Source: Mycolicibacter sp. MU0102 (lineage in GTDB: Bacteria > Actinomycetota > Actinomycetes > Mycobacteriales > Mycobacteriaceae). Taken from it: a stretch of DNA of 64,000 bases. The notes under the pieces are model-generated. The model was not told where the DNA came from, ran no database searches, and worked only from the letters and a program-made list of their open reading frames with translations. Positions within the stretch are counted from its first letter, which is position 1; the number at the start of each line of letters is the position of its first letter. This document shows positions 16,558-26,300 of the stretch, in pieces. The DNA lies in NCBI RefSeq assembly GCF_963378105.1, contig NZ_OY726398.1, forward strand, positions 3,596,001-3,660,000. The letters are read 5' to 3'. Position numbers and translations under genes: made by a program.

Positions 16558-17115
16558 TTAGAAGACTTCGCTGTGCGGCGCCGAGATGACGAATCCGTGC
16601 GTCACCGCTGGGCCGCCGCTCTTGGAGCTGTTCTCGCGCGGGGCCTTGAGCACGCAGGCCACTTCGGTTCCCATCGGAGCGCCGCAGACCAGCGATTCGG
16701 TGGGTGAGAAGTCCCAGAACACGATCTTGTGCCCGGGCGCCAACATGATCGTCGGAACCTTTCCGGGATCGCCGAGCAGCCCGGCGGGCGCCATCGGCAT
16801 GAACTGCGCCGGGCCGTTGCCGTCGGCGTAGACGGTCCCCAGGCTCACGCTGCGGGTTCCCGCCGGTGCGCCAACGAGATTCCCGGCGCAGGCCACACTG
16901 TGCGTAACTTTGCCGCGACTCTTCCGGCAGGCCAGACCCGACGGGGTGGTAAACGCCAGATCCGGGATTCCGGTGAGATCAGCAACCGAGCCGGGCAACG
17001 GTCCGCTGTCGTCGAAGAGTGGACCGAGATCGGGGATCTCGTTTGCCGCACCGGCATTGGGTACCGAAATAAGCACCGCCATCGCGGCGCACGCCATCGC
17101 CAACAATTGTCGCAC
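16558..17115 (-). CDS. Secreted protein of unknown function (paralogue of 13354-13905)
   Basis: 185 residues with a Sec signal peptide (MRQLLAMACAAMAVLISVPNAGA-A). The mature protein shares DDSGPLPGSVADL, GHKIVFWDFSPTES, LVCG and the C-terminal THGFVISAPHSEVF with its paralogue, and the cysteine positions (LACRK, VACAG, LVCGA, VACVL). Four conserved cysteines suggest two disulfides in the extracytoplasmic product. It ends 104 bp downstream of the DUF4436 start. It starts 13 bp downstream of the glmS stop on the same strand, so glmS read-through could express it. Confidence 0.75.
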   Translation of the reverse strand: MRQLLAMACAAMAVLISVPNAGAANEIPDLGPLFDDSGPLPGSVADLTGIPDLAFTTPSGLACRKSRGKVTHSVACAGNLVGAPAGTRSVSLGTVYADGNGPAQFMPMAPAGLLGDPGKVPTIMLAPGHKIVFWDFSPTESLVCGAPMGTEVACVLKAPRENSSKSGGPAVTHGFVISAPHSEVF

Positions 17116-17127
17116 TGAAAGCTCCCG

Positions 17128-18996
17128 CTACTCGACGGTGACCGACTTGGCCAGGTTGCGCGGCTTGTCCACGTCGTAGCCGCGAGCCTGCGCCACCCCG
17201 GCAGCGAAAACCTGCAGCGGGATGGTCGACAGCAGCGGTTGGTACAGCGTTGACACCGCAGGGATTTCGATCAGGTGGTCGGCGTAGGGGCGCACCGTCT
17301 CATCGCCCTCCTCGGCGATCACGATGGTGACGGCCCCGCGGGCCTGGATCTCGCGAATGTTGGAGAGCAGCTTGGAGTGCAACATCGCCGCGTTCTTGGG
17401 CGACGGCATCACGACGATCACCGGAAGGTCGTCCTCGATCAGTGCGATCGGGCCGTGCTTGAGCTCACCGGCGGCAAAGCCTTCGGCGTGCATGTAAGCC
17501 AGTTCCTTGAGCTTGAGCGCGCCCTCCAGGGCCACCGGGTAACCGACGTGGCGGCCCAGGAAGAGCACCGCACTGGACGACGCGAACTGCCGCGCCAACT
17601 CCGCGACCGAGTCGATGCCTGCCAGCACATGCGACACCAGTTCGGGCATCGCCTCCAGTTGCCGGTACTCGTGCTCCACCTCGTCGGGGTACTTGGTGCC
17701 CCGGGCCTGCGCCAGGGCCAGTCCGACCAGGTAGTTCGCGGTGATCTGCGCCAGGAACGTCTTCGTGGACGCGACACCGATCTCCGGTCCGGCCCGGGTG
17801 TAGAGCACCGCGTCGCACTCCCGCGGAATCTGCGAGCCGTTGGTGTTGCAGACCGCGAGCACCTTGGCCTTCTGCTCCTTGGCGTGCCGTACGGCCTCCA
17901 GGGTGTCGGCGGTTTCGCCGGACTGGCTGATCGCCACCACCAGGGTGCTGCGGTCCAGCACCGGGTCGCGGTAGCGGAACTCGCTGGCCAGTTCGACTTC
18001 CACCGGCAGCCGCGTCCAGTGCTCGATCGCGTACTTGGCCAACAGACCGGAGTGATACGCGGTGCCGCAGGCCACCACGAACACTTTGTCGATCTCGCGC
18101 AGCTCCTGGTCGCTCAGGCGTTGCTCGTCGAGCACGATCCGGCCGTCCTCGAAGTGCCCCAGCAGTGTCTCGGCCACCGCGGTGGGCTGCTCGGCGATCT
18201 CTTTGAGCATGAAGTACTCGTAGCCGCCCTTTTCGGCGGCAGACAGGTCCCAGTCGATGTGAAAACGCCTGGCGTTGGCGGCGTCATCGTCACCGGCGAA
18301 ATCGGTGATGCGGTAGCCGTCGGCGGTGATGACCACCGCCTGGTCCTGGCCAAGCTCGACAGCTTCGCGAGTGAACGGGATGAACGCCGCCACATCCGAG
18401 CCCAGGAACATCTCGCCGTCGCCGATGCCGACCACCAGCGGCGTGGACCGACGCGCCGCCACGATGGTGCCCGGTTCGTCGGCGTGGGCGAACACCACAG
18501 TGAAGTGGCCCTCCAGCCGGCGGAGCACTGCCAGCGCCGAGGCCACGAAGTCCCCGGCGGTGTCGCCCTCGCGGTACTGACGGGCCAGCAGGTGGACGGT
18601 CACCTCGCTGTCGGTCTCGCTGGTGAACTCCACCCCGGCGCGTTCCAGTTCGTCGCGCAGCACCGCGAAGTTCTCGATGATGCCGTTGTGCACCACGGCG
18701 AACTTGCCGTCCGCGTCGCAGTGCGGGTGGGCGTTGTGGTCGGTGGGACGGCCATGGGTGGCCCAGCGGGTGTGGCCCAGCCCGGTCCCCCCGGCCAGCA
18801 GGGCCGGATCCGTGGCGGCCAGTTCGGCTTCCAGGTTGGCCAGCCGGCCGGCACGGCGCCGGACGGTCAGCTGCCCGACCCCGTCGACGACGGCGATTCC
18901 CGCGGAGTCATAGCCGCGGTACTCCATGCGACGCAGGGCCTCGACGACGACGTCGCGAGCAGGGCGTTGCCCGACGTAGCCGACGATTCCACACAT
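17128..18996 (-). CDS. glmS: Glutamine-fructose-6-phosphate aminotransferase
   Basis: 622 residues. It makes glucosamine-6-phosphate from fructose-6-phosphate and glutamine, the entry step to UDP-GlcNAc. The N-terminal glutaminase domain begins MCGIVGYVG with the nucleophile Cys right after Met. THGRPTDHNAHPH and the glutamine-binding blocks follow. Two SIS sugar-isomerase domains (SQSGETADTLEA, AEGFAAGELKHGPIALI) and the C-terminal KPRNLAKSVTVE complete the enzyme. Orthologue of Rv3436c. No glmS ribozyme-like structure was recognised in the short upstream region shared with the divergent gene at 19117. Confidence 0.97.
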   Translation of the reverse strand: MCGIVGYVGQRPARDVVVEALRRMEYRGYDSAGIAVVDGVGQLTVRRRAGRLANLEAELAATDPALLAGGTGLGHTRWATHGRPTDHNAHPHCDADGKFAVVHNGIIENFAVLRDELERAGVEFTSETDSEVTVHLLARQYREGDTAGDFVASALAVLRRLEGHFTVVFAHADEPGTIVAARRSTPLVVGIGDGEMFLGSDVAAFIPFTREAVELGQDQAVVITADGYRITDFAGDDDAANARRFHIDWDLSAAEKGGYEYFMLKEIAEQPTAVAETLLGHFEDGRIVLDEQRLSDQELREIDKVFVVACGTAYHSGLLAKYAIEHWTRLPVEVELASEFRYRDPVLDRSTLVVAISQSGETADTLEAVRHAKEQKAKVLAVCNTNGSQIPRECDAVLYTRAGPEIGVASTKTFLAQITANYLVGLALAQARGTKYPDEVEHEYRQLEAMPELVSHVLAGIDSVAELARQFASSSAVLFLGRHVGYPVALEGALKLKELAYMHAEGFAAGELKHGPIALIEDDLPVIVVMPSPKNAAMLHSKLLSNIREIQARGAVTIVIAEEGDETVRPYADHLIEIPAVSTLYQPLLSTIPLQVFAAGVAQARGYDVDKPRNLAKSVTVE

Positions 18997-19116
18997 AGCT
19001 GTTCAGGGTAGTGCACCGGCGGGGGGCCGCCATAAATCGTGCAGGTCAGCGGGGTACGCCATGGTGCGCCGCGCAAGGCGCTCATGACCGAATGCCCCGT
19101 GCGTTACCGTCTTCAG

Positions 19117-19956
19117 ATGGCCAGCACCAAGCGCCTTTACGCCGCGTTGACCCGACCCGGACCGCATCGCGTCCTGCGCGGAGATCTGGCCTATGCCGGG
19201 CTCGCCGGGGTGGTCTACACCCCGCAGTCCGGGTACCGGCTTCCCGCGGTGGCCTTCGGCCACGACTGGCTGACCGGGGCCGATCGCTACGCCGGATTGC
19301 TGGAGCACCTGGCCTCGTGGGGCATCGTGGCGGCGGCGCCCGACACCGGGCGGGGGCTGGCGCCGTCGGTGCTGGATCTGGCCGCTGACCTGGGCCGCAC
19401 CCTGGAGATCGCTACCGAGGTCCGGTTGGGGCCGGGTCGAATCAGCGTCGACCGCAATCGGCTCGCGGTGGCCGGACACGGGTTCGGCGGTTCTGCCGCG
19501 GTTTGCGCCGCGGCCTCGTTGTCGGTGAAACCCAAAGCGGTGGCGGCGATTTTCCCGACCGTCACAACCCCACCCGCCGAGCAGGCGGCGTTAGCGCTGG
19601 ACGTACCGGGCGTGGTGTTCAGCAGCCCCGACGACCCGAAAGCACTGCGGTCCAACGCGATCGAGCTGGCACACGCCTGGCAGCTTTCCACCCTGCGCGT
19701 GATCGACAAGGCGTCTCCAGCGGGCCTGCCGCAGGGCCGCCGGCTGACCGGGTTCTTCGGTTTGCCGACCTCGGACCGGCGCACGCAACGGCAGGTGCGG
19801 GCCCTGCTCGCCGGCTATCTGCTGGCACAACTGGTGGGCGACAAGACGTTCCGAGACTTCGCCAACCCACAGGCGACCTTGCCTAAGACCCAAGTACTCG
19901 ACGCCCTGCCGGAGCCGGTGAGCTCGGAAGAGAAGTTCGCCGCGCTGTTCAAGTAG
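19117..19956 (+). CDS. Alpha/beta hydrolase-fold protein lacking the nucleophile serine
   Basis: 279 residues from ATG 19117. The fold is that of dienelactone-hydrolase/cutinase-like enzymes (PAVAFGHDWLTGADRYAGLLEHLASWGIVAAAPDTG). The nucleophile elbow reads AVAGHGFGGSA: the expected GHSxGG serine is Gly122. No other serine takes that place in the elbow, so it is probably non-catalytic or uses another mechanism. By position it corresponds to M. tuberculosis Rv3438. It is divergent from glmS and convergent with the PGRS gene to its right, separated by a strong hairpin. Confidence 0.8.
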   Translation: MASTKRLYAALTRPGPHRVLRGDLAYAGLAGVVYTPQSGYRLPAVAFGHDWLTGADRYAGLLEHLASWGIVAAAPDTGRGLAPSVLDLAADLGRTLEIATEVRLGPGRISVDRNRLAVAGHGFGGSAAVCAAASLSVKPKAVAAIFPTVTTPPAEQAALALDVPGVVFSSPDDPKALRSNAIELAHAWQLSTLRVIDKASPAGLPQGRRLTGFFGLPTSDRRTQRQVRALLAGYLLAQLVGDKTFRDFANPQATLPKTQVLDALPEPVSSEEKFAALFK

Positions 19957-19964
19957 TTCTACAT

Positions 19965-20010
19965 ACGGCAGCGGCCGCCGAGTCCTTTCGGACCCGACGG
20001 CCGCTGCCGT
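19965..20010. terminator. Bidirectional hairpin terminator
   Basis: ACGGCAGCGGCCG (19965-19977) pairs perfectly with CGGCCGCTGCCGT (19998-20010), and the loop holds a second stem GTCC/GGAC. It lies between the converging ends of the hydrolase-fold gene (stop ending at 19956) and the PGRS gene (stop at 20024). There is no long T tract, as is usual for mycobacterial intrinsic terminators. Confidence 0.7.
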
Positions 20011-20023
20011 TGTTGTGGGGTGT

Positions 20024-23000
20024 TTAGCCGCCCGCGCCTGCGGTGCCCGAGTCGCCGACTGTGCCGGCTGTCCCGGGCGGCGTGCCGGCACCGGCCGCGC
20101 CGCCGGCGCCACCCTTGCCGAGTGCCCCGCCGGCGCCGGGCGTTCCGGTGCTCGCGCCACCGGTGCCGCCGTCGCCGCCGTGGCCACCGTTGGCGCCGTT
20201 TCCACCACCGGCCCCGTCGGTTCCGGCGCCACCGGCCCCGCCGACACCGCCGGCCGCACCAGCGCCGCCCTTGCCACCGGCAACACCCTCGGTGCCGACT
20301 CCACCGGTGCCGCCGTTGCCGCCGGTTCCGGCCGCACCACCGTTGCCGCCGGTGTTGCCCGCACCGCTGGCCGCGCCGCCGGCCCCCCCGGTGCCACCGA
20401 CGCCGCCAGCTCCACCGACGCCGCTGGCGCCGGTCGAACCATTGGTGCCCGAGGTGCTCGCCCCGCCCAGCCCGCCGGACCCGGCAGTACCGCCGTTGCC
20501 ACCGGCGCCACCGGTACCGCCGTCGAAGCCGGCACCGTTGTTGGTGCCGCCGACACCGCCGGCACCACCCTTACCGCCGGCACCACCGGTGCCGCCGGCG
20601 CCACCAGCGCCACCGTTACCGGTGCCCGAGGTACCACCGTTGCCGCCGGCGCCGGCCGCGCCTCCGTAGCCGCCGTTCGTGCCGTTGCCGCCGCCCGCGG
20701 TCGTGCCGGCATCCCCGGCAGTCCCCGCGACGCCGGCCCCACCGGTACCGCCTCGACCGCCCGCACCGCCATTGCCGTCCAGAGCACCTGCACCGGAGTT
20801 GCCCGCAGTTCCGCTGGTGCTGGCACCGCCGCTGCCGGCAGTCCCGGCCGCTCCGCCGGCGCCACCGTCACCGCCGATGCCACCGGCCATACCGTTGCCG
20901 GCGCTGTCCACGCCGCCGGTTCCGCCGGCACCACCGGTGCCACCGGTACCGCCCTTGCCCGCGGCGCCACCGTTGCCACCGTTACCGGTGTTCGAGGTAC
21001 CACCGTTGCCGCCGGTGCCACCGGCTCCACCGGCGGATCCGTTACCACCGTTGCCACCGACCGTGCCGGCGACAGTGTCCGTCGCCGTCGTGCCGGTTGC
21101 ACCGGTGCTGCCCGTGCTACCCGTGCCGCCGGTACCACCAGCGCCACCGTTACCGCCGTTACCGCCGTTACCGGTGTTCGAGGTACCACCGTTGCCACCG
21201 GCGCCGCCGGCAGCGCCCGCACCACCGGTGCCACCGTTACCGCCGTTGCCGCCGTTGACCGCGAGGGCGCCGTTGCCGCCGGCACCGCCGGCGCCGCCGA
21301 TCCCGTTGGCACCTCCGGTACCGCCGTTACCGCCGTTACCGGCATGGCTGGGTGCGACACCGATGTTGTTGGTCGGTATCGCAGTTCCGGCGCTGTTGCC
21401 GCCCTTACCGCCCGCACCGCCGGCCGAATCGGCGCCACCGGCGGCGCCATTGCCGCCGTTACCGCCGCTGGCGGTGCCATTGCCGCCGTTACCACCCGCG
21501 CCGCCGACACCGACCGCACTGCTACCGCCGTTACCGCCGTTACCGCCGACGCTCACCCCGGTGGCCGCACCGTTGCCGCCGGCGCCGCCGTCACCACCGG
21601 TGGCGCCGGTACCGGCCGTGGAGGACGGACCAGATCCGCCGTTACCGCCGTTACCGCCGACGCTGTAGACGGTGCCCGCAGTGAAGTGGTCGCCGTTGAC
21701 GTCGCGCCAGCCGGTGCCGGAACCACCGGCACCACCATCACCACCGTTGCCGGCGGTTCCCGCGCCGGCCAGGCCGGTACCACCACCGGCACCGCCGTTA
21801 CCACCTTGGGCGTGGTTGCCGGAGAGCAAGCCGCCACCGGCACCGACGGTGCCGTTACCGCCGGCGCCACCGTTACCACCGGTGCCGCCGACGCCGGAAC
21901 CGGGCGCGCCACCGGTACCACCGTTACCGCCGTTGCCGCCGAAGGTTTGGACGGTGTCGTCGTCGGTGGCGCCATTACCGCCCGCACCACCGTTACCGCC
22001 TGCGCCCGCGGGCGCGCTGGCAGCGGCACCGCCGGCACCACCGTTGCCGCCGTTGCCGGCAACACCTTGGACATTGGCGGCGCCGCTGGCGGCACCACCG
22101 CGGCCGCCGTCACCGCCGGCGGCACCCGCGTTGAACCCGGTCGAGGCGCCGGCCGCACCACCGACACCGCCGTTACCACCGTTGGTGACGCCGTCACCAC
22201 CGGCACCACCGACGCCACCGGTACCACCGCTGCCGTCACCGGCGTTCGCGCCGGCACCACCGGCGCCACCGTTGCCGCCCTTGAGCCCGTCACCGCCGAG
22301 GCCACCGGCAGCACCGTTACCGGCCACGCCGCCGCTGGTGCTGCTCAGGGGGTCACCGCTGCTGCCACCGGCACCGCCGGCACCACCATTGCCGCCGTTG
22401 CCCAGGAAGTTGCCGTTCGCGTCCTTGAAGCCGTCACCACCGTTGCCGGCCGCGCCGCCAGCGGCTCCGATACCGGCGTGGCCCTTCTCCCAGAAGTTGC
22501 TACCGGCCGCGCCACCGGCGCCACCGGCGCCACCGTTGCCACCGTTGACGTGGTCGGCGGTGCCAGCAGCGCCGTTACCGCCGGCACCGGCCTTGCCGCC
22601 GTCGCCGCCGTTGCCAAGGTTGAACGCGCCGCGTCCGCCGGCACCACCGTTACCGCCGGCGGTGCCGTTGCCGTTGCCGCCGTTGGCGAAGCTGCCGGCC
22701 ACGCCGTCACCACCGGCGCCGCCGCTGCCGCCGTTGCCGAAGGCCCAGGCCACCGAGGCGCCACCGTCGCCACCGTTGGCACCGATACCGCCGGCGCCAC
22801 CGTCGCCGCCGTACCCCAGGCCCCAGGCGCTTGCGCCACCGTCACCACCGGCGGCACCGAGTCCGCCGGCTCCGCCGCCACCACCGTTGCCGAAGAACCC
22901 GAGCGCGTCTCCGCCGTTGCCGCCGGCCACGCCGTCGACATCGCTGCTCCAGCCGGCACCGCCGTCGCCGAACCACAAGCCGCCGGTGCCGCCGTCCGGG

Positions 23001-23260
23001 TTCAGCTCGGTGCCGTCGGCACCATTACCGATCAGGAATTGCCCGGAAATTTCGTTGATGGCGTTGTTGACCATCGAGCCGAAGTCGCTGTCGATCCAGG
23101 CGGTCATACCCATGTGCAGCGGGGTGTAGAACCACTGATCGAGGATGCTGATCATGTCGAAGGCAGCGGGATCGAAAGCCGCCAGTCCGGGGTCGACATC
23201 GGTGGTGACGTCGGCCGGGGTGAGCCAACTGAAGTCCCGTAACGAATGCGAGAACGACAC
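20024..23260 (-). pseudogene. Decapitated PGRS-repeat gene (no signal peptide, no ribosome binding site)
   Basis: About 1,078 codons of Gly-Gly-X repeats behind a domain like that of its two paralogues (FYTPLHMGMTAW, then NNAINEISGQFLIGNGADGT, then GGLWFGDGGAGWSSD). Both paralogues begin with a Sec signal peptide ending AQAD, which is missing here. Homology starts at RDFSWLTPAD, only a few codons after the terminator hairpin of the upstream PGRS gene. The nearest possible starts are GTG 23260 and ATG 23155, and neither has a ribosome site. It reads as a 5'-truncated tandem copy. The repeat region remains fully open over 3.2 kb, so it is either recent or read-through expressed as a cytosolic product. 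Confidence 0.65.
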
Positions 23261-23265
23261 CAAAA

Positions 23266-23310
23266 CGACCACGGTCGCCGAGCCCGTGAAGGACTCGGCG
23301 ACCGTGGTCG
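23266..23310 (-). terminator. 17-bp perfect-stem hairpin after the second PGRS gene
   Basis: Stem CGACCACGGTCGCCGAG (23266-23282) and its exact complement (23294-23310) enclose an 11-nt loop. It starts 14 bp beyond the stop codon at 23325. The core ACGGTCGCCG recurs in the hairpin after the third PGRS gene (38159-38197). Confidence 0.75.
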
Positions 23311-23324
23311 CGTTCAGCTGTCGG

Positions 23325-26300
23325 CTAGGCGCCGGGTGCCCCGTTAGTGCCCGGGGTACCGGGGGCGCCGTTGCCGGCACCGCCGGTTCCGGTGCCGCCG
23401 GCGCCGGCCGCCCCGCCAGTCCCGCCGGGACCACCGGGCGTGCCACCCTTGCCGCCGTTCGCGCCGTCGCCGCCGTCGCCGCCGGTGTTGCCAGCGCCTT
23501 GGGCGGTACCGCCCTTACCGCCGGCCCCGCCATGGCCTCCGGCACCGCCTGCCTGGTCGGCGCCGGCTGCTCCGGCGGTGCCGGAGGTGCTGGCACCGCC
23601 AGCCCCGCCGAGGCCGCCGTTGCCACCGGTGCCACCGACCGCGCCGTTTCCGCCGTCGAAGCCGTCGCCGGTGGCGTTGGTGCCACCGGTGCCACCGTTG
23701 CCGCCGGCACCGCCCGCGCCGGCAAGGCCGCCGGCGCCACCGGCGCCGCCGCTACCACCGACCGAGGTGCCACCGGCACCGCCCTTGCCGCCGTTGCCTC
23801 CATCACCGGCCGCACTGCCGTTGCCACCGGCTGCGTTCGAGTGGTTAGCGCCCGCCGCGCCGGCACCGCCGACCCCGCCGTTACCGCCGGCACCGCCGAC
23901 CCCGCCGTCGCCATCGCCACCGACCGTGCCCGCAGGGCCGCTGGTGCTGGTACCGGCCGCGCCGCCAGTGCCGGCCTTACCGCCGACCCCGCCGTTGCCG
24001 CCGTTGCCGCCGTCCAGGCCCTGGTTGCCGGCTCCACCGTTGCCGCCCGCGCCCCCGGCGCCGCCGGTTCCGCCGACTCCGCCGCTGCCCGCGGCACCGG
24101 TGCCCGAGGTACCGCCAGCCCCGCCGTTGCCGGCACTGCCGCCGTTACCTCCGTTGGTGCCGTTGCCGCCGGCGGCGCCGTCAGTGCCGGCAGATCCGGC
24201 CCCACCGTTACCGCCCGCACCACCTTGGCCACCACTGCCGTCGAGTCCGACGGTTCCCGCGGCACCAGCGGTCCCGCCGGTGCTGGCGCCGCCCGCACCG
24301 GCCGCGCCGCCAGCGCCGCCCGCGCCGCCCTTGCCGGCGTTACCGCCGGCCAGGCCGTTGCCATTGGCGTCGGTGCCGCCATTGCCGCCGGCCCCACCGG
24401 CGCCACCGGTGCCACCGACTCCGCCGTTACCGCCCTTGCCACCGTCGCCGCTGGTCGCGGTACCGCCGGCACCGCCCTTGCCGCCTGCGTTTCCGGCCGA
24501 GCCGTCACCGCCGTTGCCACCGGCCGCGCCGGCCAGCGAGCTGCCGGCCTTGCCGGCTGCCCCGGCCGTACCGGCACCGCCATTACCGCCGTTACCGCCG
24601 TCGGCCGTACCGGTAGCGGCACCGCCGTTACCGCCCTGGCCGCCACCGGCACCACCGTCACCGCCGTTACCGGCGTGGCCCGTACCGGGCGTGATGCCGA
24701 GCGGGTTGCCAACCGGCGCCGCCGCGCTGCCGCTGCTCGCACCGCCGTTACCGCCGGCCCCAGCCGTACCGCCCGGGTCACCGGCACCGCCACCGGCACC
24801 ACCGTTGCCACCGATGACCGTGCCGCTGCCGCCGGCACCACCGGCACCACCGTTACCGCCATTCGTCGTGCCGCCGGTCAGTCCGGCTCCGCCGGCACCA
24901 CCGGCACCACCGGCACCACCGTTGCCGCCCACGCTGACGCCGGTGGTCGCGCCGGCACCGCCGGCACCGCCGGCACCGCCGTTACCACCGGCGAAGCCCA
25001 GGAGTCCGGACCCGCCGCCGCCATAGCCACCCGAGCCGCCGTTGCCGCCCCGGCTGTAGACACCGGCCCCGTTGTTCCAGCCGGTGGCGTTGCCGCCGGC
25101 ACCACCAGCACCGCCGTTACCGCCTGCGTACGCCCCGGCAGCACCGTTGCCGCCGTTACCGCCGGCGAAGGTGCCGCTACCACCTGCACCACCGTTACCG
25201 GACTGACCGCCGAGGCCCTTGCTGCCGAACCCGCCGCCACCGCCGGCTCCGCCCGCTCCACCGGTGGTCTTCACAGTGGCATCGTTGGTTGCGCCGGCAC
25301 CGCCGGCACCGCCGTTACCGCCGGCACCGGCCGCCCCGGTGCCGTTGCCGCCGCCGCCCTGACCGCCCTGACCTCCAGCCCCGCCGACGCCCGCAGCCAG
25401 TGCGGAACCGGTGGCGGCACCGCCGGCACCGCCGTTGCCACCGGCTCCCCCGGTGCCGGTCCCGAAGCCACCACCGCCGGCACCGCCGCTGCCGCCAATA
25501 CCGCCGTTGATGCCGGCACCGCCGGCACCGCCGGCACCGCCGTCCGCTCCGGTGCCCTGCTTGGCGCCATAGGTCAGGCCACCGCCTTGACCGCCAGACC
25601 CACCAGCACCGCCGTTGCCGAGGAACTTGCCCCCGCCGTCCTTGGCGGCGTCGCCGCCAGCGCCACCAACACCACCGGCCGAGCTGGCACCGAGCTGTCC
25701 GGCCCCGCCGAGGGGGCCGTTGAACTTCTCACCGCCGACACCGCCAGCGGCGCCGGCGCCACCTGCGCCACCGATCCCGCCGTTGAGGTGGGTGGCGTCA
25801 CCGGCAGCGGCCGCGCCGCCGTTACCGGCGGCGCCGGCCGCGCCGCCGTTGCCGCCGGCGCCGAAGGTGTAGCCGCTGCGGCCGCCATCACCGCCGGCGC
25901 CGGCGTTGCCGCCAACGCCGCCATTGCCGACGCCGCCGTTGGCAAAGGTGCCGGCCGCGCCGTTAGCACCGTCACCACCGACACCGCCGTTACCGCCCGA
26001 GCCGAAGAACCATGCCACCGCGGCACCGCCGTCACCACCCGCGCCGCCCGAGAAGCCGGCCGTGATGGCGTCGCCGCCGGCACCACCGTTACCGCCGAGG
26101 CCCATGAACCAGCCACCCGCGCCGCCGTCACCGCCGGCCGCGCCGGCGCCGCCGGCTCCGCCGTCGCCGCCGTTACCAATCCAGCCGAGGGCGCTGCCGC
26201 CGTCGCCGCCGGCAACACCGGCCGCGTCGCTGCTCCAGCCGGCGCCACCGTCGCCGAACCATAAGCCACCGTCACCGCCATCGGGGTTGAGCGCGGTTCC

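Noticed and set aside
18997..19116. A glmS ribozyme or riboswitch before glmS
   Set aside because: The 120-bp gap to the divergent gene shows no recognisable glmS ribozyme core, and mycobacteria are not known to use it.
20024..24862. A 1,612-codon minus-strand frame running through the end of the second PGRS gene into the first
   Set aside because: Its first part is an out-of-frame shadow of the intact PGRS gene (Val/Ala/Pro-rich). Only the portion left of about 23260 shows genuine PGRS homology. Programmed frameshifting would be needed to use it and no slippery site was recognised.
20015..26264. Very long plus-strand open frames (over 1,000 codons each) opposite the PGRS genes, and similar ones at 39077-40789
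   Set aside because: They follow from GGN/NCC codon structure: the complement of Gly-rich codons yields Pro/Ala/Thr frames without stops. Translations are low-complexity with no family signature and no ribosome site.
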